DNA of 64,000 nt from Chaenocephalus aceratus (taxonomy: Eukaryota; Chordata; Actinopteri; Perciformes; Channichthyidae), in NCBI GenBank assembly GCA_023974075.1, contig JAMFTG010000151.1, positions 186,001 through 250,000 on the forward strand, written 5' to 3'. A program made the position numbers and the translations under genes. The notes below the pieces were generated by a model. That model saw nothing but the letters and a program-made list of their open reading frames with translations, was not told the DNA's origin and ran no database searches. Each line of letters opens with the position of its first letter. Positions within the stretch are counted from its first letter, which is position 1. Positions 10,950 through 23,000 of this stretch are shown piece by piece.

Positions 10950-13900
10950 ATGCATAATTGCATATACACATTGTGAACACTTATTTTCAAGTTACTTTTT
11001 TTACATTCATATGTTCACGCTGTGGTTTGGAACTGCTTTTGAATGTTATTAGGCATTTTCTTATGGAAAATGTTGTGCATAATCAGTACTGTTTTAAGCT
11101 GTACTATCTCAACACATTTTAATATATTGAGTTTTTTTAAATATGGGAGGAGTTGTGTGTTCATATTTACCAACACCACAGGCTATTCGTAATACTTTTT
11201 TTTGGGATGTTATTATTTGTTGTAGATTTGTTGAGTACAAGTTTCCCCATATTTCGGAGCAGTAGTAAAGGTAAGGGAGAAATAGACTGTTATAAAGAGT
11301 ATATTTTCTTCAAGAATGTTCTTAGTATGATACAAAATACCTATTGTTTTTGACAGTTTAGTCTGTACATACTTTATATGGTGCTTCCAATTGAGTTTTT
11401 CGTCAACAAGCAGTCCTACAAATGTACATGCACCAACTTTTTCTATCTCTGTATTGCAAATACGTATAATGCAGTAATTTCTAATCTCAGACTTTGTATT
11501 GAATAACATTTAATTTGTTTTGGCCACATTGAGGGATCATTTATTAACTGCAAACTAGTTACATAGTATTTTTAATTCTGCATTCATAATTTTAACAAGA
11601 TTGCCAAGATTATGATGGGAGCAGAGAATTCAAAGTTCAGGTTCAGCCTCAATATATTTGGGGAGAATTCAAATGAACCGTCTTTATTTGTAGACAGGCA
11701 AGCCCCCTCCTGTGTTCGCAGTGGCGTTTTTATATGTACAAAAGTGGTCGGGCACAAAAAACGTAGATGTCTATATATAAGCTTCTGCAGTGACGTGCAG
11801 TGAGGTTCATGGCTGGCGAGGCACTGGCACAGACTCTTCAGGTTTACAAATATTATATTTTGACCTAAATCAAAATATAATATTATTTTCAAAAGCTTTT
11901 TTGTCTGATGCTTCGATTAATTTTAAACAGACAGTTCAATAAAAGGATACCCAAAAAATGTAATTTTATCATTTAAATATTGAATTGTTCTCTCTAAGTA
12001 AGATCCCATTTTCAATAAAATTACGGTCTTACCTTGACTTGAAGATGAAGTCCATTTTCCTATCCTTCTGGACAAAAATCTGTATTACTTTTTTGTAAAA
12101 GTCCTCCTTATCTTCTTGTAGTTTAAAAAGTCTATCATAAATCTAATCTAATCAATAGATTTATTATTAGAAAATTATAAAAGTAGGGTAGACATGTGGA
12201 TATTATCCGGCAGGTAAGGTAAGTTTCCCACAGATCTTATTTTGAGCTATTTTCTAAAATCCTATGGAGAAATATCATTGCTTTTTTGTGGAGGGAAGCC
12301 ATGCGCAGCTTACTTCCTGGTTTTAGGACGCGTCTCTCTCCTCCTCTTCACACACCACACTTTTCGCGGCACATGTACTTACAACCAATCAGCTCTGAAT
12401 TATGTGAGATGACGTATGGTGGGGATGGCAGCACTATGCCCCTATGGTCATTATTTTTTTGCCAAACACATTAAATAAGACAATACTCTTAGCATGCGCA
12501 GTGTAGTTTTTACAGTCACCGTTCACTTAGACAGTGAGAGGGAGGGGCAGGATCGGGTTTTGTCCCACATGGCTCTAAACAGCTCAATAGGCACACACTG
12601 TATACACTAATTATAAGAACACAGACTAAAACAGCAATGTACAGACGAATCAGATGATCAACCATGATCTTAAAACATATTTTATATATTTTGTTATTTA
12701 TTTTTTGCATTTTTTTGTAATCATTATTTGTAATACTTTCTGCTGACACTAAGTGGGGCTGTGCCCCACCTGCCCCTAATGACCAGTCGCCACTGTGTGT
12801 TCGGTGAAGCATTATATGCTTACAAATCCAATGCAGGATATAAACACGACTAAACTGCAATGATAGCAAAGCTGTGGCTTGGGTTTTTGGGGTAATAAAG
12901 TCCAAATCATGGGCTGACAGCCCAACGATCACTCATTGGCTGACAGCCAATGAGTGACATCTGAGGAAGATGAAAAATCTATATTAAACATTGTTGAGAA
13001 AATGCTGCATCTCTTGCATGTATTGACATAGAGGAGCCTTATTGTTTACCTTTTTAATATCATTTTTTGTAATTTTCAATTGCTTGGTTTTTGTGAAATT
13101 AGCCTATTTTCCTATTAAAGTGTAACAGATTGATGCATCTCCACAGATCATCTTAAAGGCTTCGGAATCCCCCCCATTGTAGTTAAAAAACTGTCAAAAC
13201 TAGGGCCATAGTTTCTACTGGAACTACGGTTATATGCCGTGTAAGTACTGGCCATAGTTACTACTGTAACTACGGTTCTAAGCCGTATAAGTACTGGCCA
13301 TAGTTACTACTGTAACTACGGTTATATGCCGTGTAAGTGCTGGCCATAGTTTTATGGGCTCAGAACAGTCTCACAATACACACATGCACACAGAAGGATT
13401 CACACTTGTATTTCCGGATCCACACTTGTGTTTTTCAATGCACACACAAATATGTTCCGTTTCATATTCATGTAAATAAAATCCAAATACAGAAACATTT
13501 TTACATATGTATTTTTGATCCTCACATATTTGTTTTCCGTTTAAATCCCCTGAACCTGCAAACACAAACTGCTTTCTGTGCACGGATCGCTGTGCATTCG
13601 TGTGTGGGTTTTTTGAGACTCCCCTGACGCTCACCCGATTCGTACTTGTAATTTTTTCTATCTATAGCCAATCAGATGTCTCCTAAATTCTAAGCCAATC
13701 ACATGAGCGCGCCCCCACGAGGGTAGATTTATTGCGTTCATGACACTTCATATACGCATTTTGCCTATGTAGCCATCGTCACGTGGGTCAGAGGTGACCG
13801 TGTTGTTATTAGGTACTCGAACTGCGCATGCGTGCGATGGATATATCCAGTGCTAAAGCTCCGCCTCTGGCGGTCATCCGGGACTCATTGAACCGTATTA

Positions 13901-14001
13901 ACAGCCGTAACTACTGTATAGATAGATAGATAGATAAAGAGGGATAGATAAATAGATAGATAGATAGATAGATAGATAGAGGGATGGATAGATAGATAGA
14001 T

Positions 14002-14034
<33 letters not shown>

Positions 14035-17000
14035 ATAGATAGAGGGATGGATGGATAGATAGAGAGATAGATAGATAAAGAGAGATTGATAGATAGAAAG
14101 GTGGATAGATTAAACACCATATTATGTTCCAAACCACATCAAGGATCATTGATGAGTTTCCTGTTCCTGTTTCCTGTTTTATTTTGAACGTTTTTTTTTA
14201 GCTCTTTTGAAATAACTGCTGTTTGTCCACTACTTGAATTGTTGTGTGTTAATCTCTCCCGTAGCTACCTGGGTCGGAGGAGGCCTCATTGTTGGCACAG
14301 CTGAGATGGTGTACCTGCCATCAATGGGTCTAACCTGGGCAATCCTGATATTGTTGGCATACAGCTCATCTTTTATTATTTGTAAGTTTGATATTACATC
14401 TAATAGGATAAACAAATGTAACCAGATAACATTAAATAGGTAAACAATGTAGATATGTAATATTTAAAACATATTTGGAGAAAATATCACTATTTAATAC
14501 AAATGTAATCTCTCTTTTCCAAATAGTTTTTACAGATAGAAATACTTAAACAAAATAAGTATTTAAAGGTATTATAGTTCTAGGGTTTTCTTTCACACCT
14601 CATATTCAGTTTGATTAATGTTTAGTAGGTGATTTCAAACGCATCCTAAGATCGTTTCTTTAATTGTGATGTCTTCTGTCCTCCTTAATTTAAGGTGGCT
14701 TGGTGTTTGTAAAGCCGATGAGAGACAGAAACTGTGTGACGTTGCTGGACCCCTTCAATGCCAAGTATGGAAAAGGAATAACTGCTGCACTGTCCCTGGC
14801 TTCAATTAGTTTGGATGTTTTCTGGTTACCCGCCACACTAATTGGTTTAGGTATGGTATATATATTTTTCTCTCTGTTTTCACACACACACACACATACA
14901 CACACACACACAGGGTTTTAGCGATACCTTGAGCAGAGTCCTGCAAGGGTCTGATTTCCCGCCCTGTGACGCGCAATACCGAACCCGCCCTGCCACCCAC
15001 TCCTAGATAACACAAGATCTGCAAACCGACCCGATCCCGCATATCCTATGAGCAGTGAAAACATGCAATTATTAACACACACAGTTGCGTAGTTGGCTCT
15101 AAAATCATGGGATGTTGGTTATTTTCTCCATCTAAGACACCAAAAGCTTCCTAGACGTTGGATTTCGTTCTTGAGGAAGAGTTATTGACAAAGCTATGTT
15201 TTTCGCTAGGGAGCTTCGCCTTCACCTCAGCCATTTAAAACATTTTTAAATACGACCCGCGAATCACTTTTTTTGCAGATCACCTGTCGGCAGTGTGTGC
15301 TAGTTACTGAACACCAGTAACTAGTTATCATTACTAGTTACTTCATTTCAAAAGTAACTCAGTTACTGATTACTTACACCAAAAAGTAATGCGTTACTGT
15401 GAAAAGTAACTTTTTAGTTACTTAAAAAAAGGGCTCCCATTAATGCCCTTATAGCCTTCATTTCAGTACTGTTATTGCATTGGAGAATAATACAATCTGT
15501 TGATCAACTTGACATGCATTATATGCAATCTGGATAGCATCGATATTAGCTGGCTTTCCATTTTTGTATATTCTTTCTCCAGGTAGTTGGACAAAGTTTT
15601 CCGTCCCATATGCCGTGTACCGCCCGGACAAAGTATCATGCTAACTAGCTCCCTGAAAGCGGGTGACTCCACTGTAGCAATAGCCTGCATGTGTTCAACA
15701 ACATACCGTGTAATGGCTTTATCGACTTTTCCCTGGCTAGCAGTCCCTTGGTTAAAATCCAGCCGCTGTTGCTGAGGTGCAGGTGGAGGTGGAGTGGCGT
15801 CGGCTGAGTCTCTGTGGTCTTAGCTACTAGCTTCGTCCCAGCATGTTGTTTTTGCAGATGTTTTAAGAGATTTGAATGACTGGTTTGGGCAGTAGATAGG
15901 CTCTTTGACCCACCAAGACACAACTTACATTTAACTAAAACGTTCTTTTCTTTGTGCTCGACAAAAGTGAACTAGTGAGAATATCTCCAGGTGGAGAAAC
16001 TCGACTTGAGCTCCGCCGCCGCCATGATAGTCTTGTTAGTAAACAACACAAACACGCCCACAGTGCGTCTCCACATGTGACACAGGAAGTATCTAAGTAC
16101 ATTTACTCAAGTACTGTACTTAAGTACAGTTCTCATCTCTGTTCACCTGGCTGTTGACTATATAAAAAAACTAACGCAGTAACGGAGTAACGCACCATGT
16201 AGTAACGGTAACTGAGTTACTGAATTTAAAAAGTAATGCGTTAGAGTACTAGTTACTGCCAAAAATAACGGCGTTACAGTAACGCGTTACTTTGTAACGC
16301 GTTAGTCCCAACACTGCTCGTCGGGTACCCGCGATGCAGGACTCTGACCTTGAGAGTGTTTCTTCAAAACAGGGCCACACTGGAGAAGCCCAGAGGAAGA
16401 CCTAGCCACTTGAGGATATAGTTGTTGGCTCCTGGTATATCTCCATTGCTGTTGTTAAAGATTTGTTACAACGTTTCAACGGCCACATCAGGCGTCGGTA
16501 CAAAGTGAACTGGCTATGGTCAACCCAGTCCGCCATGAAAGAGGAAGACGTGTTTTTTGTCGGACAGATCAGCAGTAAACAATCTCCCAAGATTTCGTAC
16601 AGATTGCTCTGCCACTCGTGGAGTCTTCTCCCGATCAGACAAAGAGATTTGTAATTCTTAGCCCCTTTATAATTTGACAAAAATGTAAGACTTGTCCAGT
16701 TTGATTTAGATAATGCCCATATGATGAGCTCTTTCAGACTCCTCCGGAGTCTCCAGAGTAGCTTTAGAACCATGGGGCAGTTCTTGTATAATAATAATAA
16801 TAATGCATTACATTTTTTTATTAGAACGCTTTTACAGGTGCTCAAAGCGCTTTACAATTACACATTACATATATAAGAGTCATTACTGTGGACACAACCC
16901 ACAGGAGCAAATGCGGGTAAAGTGTCTTGCCCAAGGACACAACGGCCTGACGCAGTGGCGGCCGAGGCGGGAACTAGAGTTCACCAACGCCCCTTGATCT

Positions 17001-20000
17001 GATGATCAACGCTCTAAGTACTGCACCAACACCGCCCTTATACCTTATGTACGCATTTCAGTCCAGGTGATGATGCAGATCTTGCTTTCTCTACCACCTG
17101 CATTTTCGCTGTCCACTTGAGTGGTGCCGTGTCAAATTGGGAAGGCCCAATCGGGCTCAAGAGGTGTTTTCTTGTTGCTGTTGCCAAGTTGTTCTTCAAT
17201 ATGGTTTTTCAACTCCTACACAGTTTTCACAAGCTTCCCTGTCTTCTTCTCCTCCAGCAGATCTCTGGCATACTTGAAGGGGTCCCAGAACTAGTCTGCT
17301 CATGCCCTCTCTTTCCTACCAAATATGTTTCCGAATCAGTTCTCCTCAGGTTTGTGAGCCTGGCTTTTATCGGATCAAGGAGTGCCATAAAGCCTTCATT
17401 CTAACCCTAACTTTAAATTGACCATTTTAGATCCCCCCATCATTTAGCGTATTTTATAGATTCCAACAAGCTCCGCACACACACACATAAATACATTGGC
17501 ACACACACACACACACACATACACACCACCCTCCAGATCCCTACGGAGCCCTGCGCTCTTCCCCAACCTAACCTTCCTGTTCTTTGGCTTGCCTCCAACC
17601 TAAGCATTATCGTTTCCTGCATCCTTCTTGTTTGGGGAAGTTGTTGTCAAGGCTATATTTTTAGACCTCTTCTTTCTCAACTAGATTGCTTCTACGGTCA
17701 TTACTTATGGTAAACTATCACCATCACCATCACTATGCAGACGACGTACACTATAACATATAGCCAGAGGGATCGAATACAAGCATTTAGAAACGTCATT
17801 GTAAAAATAAAATATTGGATAGTCCAGGGGGGTATACTGCGAAGCAGGATTTTCGCTTAGCCGGCTAAATTCAGGGAAAACTCCGGCTTTCCGGTCATCC
17901 GAAGCTGGTTCTCTTTTTAGCAGGCTAGATCTCCATGGTAATATATGCTAAGCAGCTAACCTGGTCGGGACCAGGGGCCTATGCTACGAAGCTGGTTCAA
18001 CCTAACGTGGATATGTTTGAGTTAGCCGGTTGGCCTAATCCAAAACATACGCGCTCTCGCTAAGCGGTACTACGACGCTGGTTATCAAGTGGATCGCTCA
18101 AGCCAGCCGTGTCCTATCTAGTTAGGTGCGCGGTCACATGAAAGGGGTGGTATCTGGAGCATTCGACCAATCACAGACATGGAGAAGCGCACTGACAGCG
18201 CAGCGTCATACTTCCTGAATGAAAAGTCAACTTTAATACTAGTCAAAAATGAAGAAGTTAAACTTTAAACATCCATGACTTAAACACTTGATCCAGGATC
18301 AAAGCCACATAGCTGCACCTGCAAGGTGAATACAGCTGGTAACAGAACAAGTGTTTGAATGCGTACATTAACAGGTTTATGATATCACTGCCCGTCTAAA
18401 ACACGATCTGACTTTAATTACATTTGACTCGAGTGTTTCCTCAACTTAATGTGTTGCATAAAATAATACTTCTGTATCCAGTATGTGACACTGTGAGTGT
18501 TGCACGGCCAGATAAGGCTCAGCTGACTCAGATAAGGAGATATACGATACATTATGAAGTGATATGCCGCGGACTGTACTTAATGTACTCTGATCCGGTT
18601 ACTTATATTGTGGCAGATATTTAAGTAAGCTTTCTTAACGCTAATGTTATAATAGTCAGATTGCTCTGAAGATGGAGGTGATATTCTATTAATGTTCACG
18701 TTCACACAGTCGGTGATTTTTGCCGGCCGTCTTTCCTGCGACGGCAGCTTTTCTGCATTTCCTTTCTCCTGTAATATGACTTGATCGCTTTAAACTCCGC
18801 ACACTGAGCTCTGATTGGTCAGCAGGCGGTGCTTTCACTGAATTGAGCTCTTAGCCTGCAACCTAACCAGGTCCCGACCAGGTTAGCTGCTTAGCATATA
18901 TTACCATGGAGATCTAGCCTGCTAAAAAGAGAACCAGCTTCGGATGACCGGAAAGCCGGAGTTTTCCCTGAATTTAGCCGGCTAAGCGAAAATCCTGCTT
19001 CGCAGTATACCCCCCAGGTTAGGTTGCAGGCTAAGAGCTCAACTCAGTGAAAGCACCGCCTGCTGACCAATCAGAGCTCAGTGTGCGGAGTTTAAAGCGA
19101 TCAAGTCATATTACAGGAGAAAGGAAATACAGAAAAACTGCTGTCGCAGGAAAGACGGCCGGCAAAAATCACCGACTGTGTGAACGTGAACATTAATAGA
19201 ATATCACCTCCATCTTCAGAGCAATCTGACTATTATAACATTAGCGTTAAGAAAGCTTACTTAAATATCGGTCACAACATAAGTAACCGGATCAGAGTAC
19301 ATTAAGTACAGTCCGCGGCATATCACTTCATAATGTATCATATATCTCCTTATCTGAGTCAGCTGAGCCGTATCTGGCCGTGCAACACTCACAGCGTCAC
19401 ATACTGTATGCAGAAGTATTATTTTAAGCAACACATTAAGTCGACGAAACACTCGAGTCAAATGTAATTAAAGTCAGATCGTGTCTTAGACGGGGCAGTG
19501 ATATCATAAACCTGTTAATGTACGCATTCAAACACTTTTTCTTTTGCCAGCTGTATTCACCTTGCAGGTGCAGCTCTGTGGCTTTGATCCTGGATCAAGT
19601 GTTTAAGTCATGGATGTTTAAAGTTTAACTTCTTCATTTTTGACTAGTATTAAAGTTCACTTTTCATTCAGGAAGTATGACGCTGCGCTGTCAGTGCGCT
19701 TCTCCATGTTTGTGATTGGTCGAATGCTCCAAATACCACCCCTTTCATGTGAACGCGCACCTAACTAGATAGGACACGGCTGGCTTGAGCGATCCACTTG
19801 ATAACCAGCGTCGTAGTACAGTTTAGCGAGAGCGCGTATGTTTTGGATTAGGCCAACCGGCTAACTCAAACATATCCAGGTTAGGTTGAACCAGGTTCGT
19901 AGTATAGGCCCCAGGTTTCTATCAATCTATCAAAGACACTGTTGTTGTTGTTGTTGTTATTGTTGGGCAGTTCTTCCTCAGAGGCCTGTAATACGAAGCT

Positions 20001-23000
20001 GGTTCAACCTAACCTGGATATGTTTGAGTTAGCCGGTTGGCCTAATCCAAAACATACGCGCTCTCGCTAAACGGTACTACGACGCTGGTTATCAAGTGGA
20101 TCGCTCAAGCCAGCCGTGTCCTATCTAGTTAGGTGCGCGGCCACATGAAAGGGGTGGTATCTGGAGCATTCGACCAATCACAGACATGGAGAAGCGCACT
20201 GACAGCGCAGCGTCATACTTCCTGAATGAAAAGTGCACTTTAATATTAGACATATGAAGAAGTTAAACTTTAAACATCCATGACTTAAACACTTGATCCA
20301 GGATCAAAGCCACAGAGCTGCACCTGCAAGGTGAACACAGCTGGGAACAGAACAAGTGTTTGAATGCGTACATTAACAGGTTCATGATATCACTGCCCGT
20401 CTAACACACCATCTGACTTTCATTACATTTGACTCCAGTGTTTCCTCAACTTAATGTGTTGCTTAAAATAATACTTCTGCATACAGTCTGTGACGCTGTG
20501 AGTGTTGCACGGCCAGATACAGCTCAGCTGACTCAGATCAGGAGATATGTGATACATTATGATGTGATATGCCGCGGACTGTACTTAATGTGACTCTGAT
20601 CCGGTTACTTATGTTGTGGCAGATATTTAAAGGAGACCTATCATGCTATATTTAAATGATATAGTGTATGACCATACCTATATAAGGTATATTTATATAT
20701 TTTATTTTTCAAAATACCAAACAGATCATTTTTTAGACATGCCTCGTTTCGCTCATTTTCGCTTTATTCCAAGCCCGTCTTTGAAAATTCTGAGCAGCAG
20801 CTGACCACGCCCCCCTGCAGAAGAGCAGGCATGAGCCGGCGAGAGTCACGTTACCATGCTTGCTGTGATTACGAGTGTCGAATAAACATGTCATCTCAGA
20901 GCAGGGGTGCCCAACCTTTTTTGAACCGAGAGCTACTTTTAAAGTTGCCAGTCTGCCGAGATCTACCAGTCCAAATAGAGAGGCGTAGCCATTACTGACA
21001 GCCTACTGCCAGGGGAATACACACTTCTACTTGTATAAAACTGACCTTCGTACGATTAATACTTCATAAAATACTGCAGATCCTTTATCTCACCTCTTTC
21101 TAATCTACACACATACAAGTATGTTACTGAAGTTACACAACAGTGTTGTTGATACAGAGTTGGAGTTTATTCACACGTCACTACAGTGGGTAATGTTTTC
21201 AAGAAACATTGAACAGTGCTGCCACATATGACACAGGGAAAAGAAAAGACTCTGAACCCTTTCTTTGCCATTATATAAAAATAGTGTTGCTACAAAAGTA
21301 TAAATTAGGTTTACTAATAAGACAACTGAGATCTGAAGCTACTCAGGAATCTGCTGCCAAAGTGCAATTAAAAAGACAACATTAATAGAATCAAACTTTT
21401 TTTGTTACATTTTAGTAGATTATAAAAAGAAATGCCTTTAAAATAGGATGCAAGCAACACTAGCTTCTTAACCTGAACTGATGATAGACTATAATCAATT
21501 TAAGTTTGCATTCTTATACCATTTTGTACAATAATTATAATGAATAAGTTCAAACAAACTCAAACTCACAGCTGATTAATAACGGTATCTAACTTGAGTT
21601 TTTATTATATCAAAAACCTGTTGAAATGCTGCTGTTATTTTTATTACGCATCGGCAGCCTCCAGGAATGCTTCTTTCACAACTTCGCCGTCTTTGAAAGA
21701 CTTCATGTGTTTCGCAAGAACGTGACTGACACGTTAAGATGCTATGTTAGCAGCCTTGCTCTTGTTGTTGGGCCTGGTGAAAATGGACTGCTGTGCATTT
21801 AGCTGTCTTTTCAGGCCCCTCCCCTTTTGGGAGCGTAGGGCAGAATTATGAGGGAATTCCGTCTCGTAGCGTTTGTGCACTGTTTTGAAATGCCGCTCCT
21901 AAATTACCCTTCTTCGATAAAGCCACGCTCACATTGCAGATGAGACAGATGGACTTTGAATTGGAATAGATACAAAAATAATCATCCTCCCACTCGGAGT
22001 GAAAATGATATATGTTTTGCTTCTGCCATGATTGCGGTCTTGTGTGTGTGCGGACTGTCTGGTGTTGACATGGTGTTGACACGGACAACGTTAGCGAACT
22101 AGTGCACTGCCCACTGCCCACCAGCCACGCCCCGACACATGGGGTCACGCCGGCCAATCACAAAGCTTTGATGCGTTCAAGTGCATTATTCTGGCACAGG
22201 AAGATTATGTTATAGGACATTAACGATAAAACTGAATATTGTTGTTCTATTTTTAGACACATCTCGCGATCGACTGGGAATCTCCCCACGATTGACCGGT
22301 CGATCGCGATTGACTGGTTGGGCACCCCTGTCTCAGAGCAATGCATGTGTTCAAGCATACTATCAATTTGATCCAGAAACTGACCCTGAAGCAGCGGAGG
22401 TTTTGGTGGAGGTGCAAAAATCTCGGTTGCAGCAGGACGTTTCTGAATGGTTAGCTGACAAGCTGTTGTCCCTATTTATTTTACTCTGTTACGATGCTTG
22501 CTCCTTATTCCGTTCATATTTTGGCTAATTAGCAAGAATGCAATGTGTACAGTTTGTAACGCAAAAACAGCGATATATATATATATATTTATAAAGGGAG
22601 ACATTCATATTTTCAGCATATATACAATGGCCTCATTGCGTTTAATAGTTTACAGTCCTTTTTGGTAACATTTTTGATAGCTTTACTAAGTTGTCTGTTT
22701 AAATACATTTTTCACATGTCATTCAATATATGTTTATCACAATGTGTCAAGACGGATGCAGTAACCTGTATGGTGGACCATCCTGGATTGGAGCCTGTGT
22801 GCCTAAATGTGTTCTCCCTGCAAAATGCGTTGCATATTTACAGAGCTGAACATGGTGGACTACAATTGAGGCAAATAGAGCAGTGAGTGGTTTGTTTGTT
22901 TTGACTGAAATTGTAAAACGAATGCTAATATTGTTCATGGAAATAAATACTGGTGTATATGGCTTTATGCAATCTTTCATTCTGTCATTGTACTATTATA

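Larger units (their letters stand above)
14934..16346. mobile_element. hAT element (outer), 8-bp target duplication ACCTTGAG
   Basis: The ends CAGAGTCCTGCA and TGCAGGACTCTG are perfect inverted repeats. ACCTTGAG stands immediately before (14926-14933) and after (16347-16354). That is diagnostic of hAT insertion. A second hAT (15291-16316) fills most of it, and about 390 bp of the outer element remain. Confidence 0.9.

Noticed and set aside
13898..14149. Ile-Tyr-Leu-Ser-rich ORFs that look like membrane proteins
   Set aside because: They come entirely from the GATA microsatellite.
16940..17030. Possible tRNA-like box motifs in the interspersed repeat
   Set aside because: No cloverleaf can be drawn and the sequence fits a common fish repeat tail better.
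18424..18624. 66-codon ORF repeated in inverted copy at 19261-19461
   Set aside because: The two ORFs differ at about nine residues with few silent changes, and the third copy (near 20420-20630) is frameshifted. This is repeat DNA that happens to be open, not a conserved gene.
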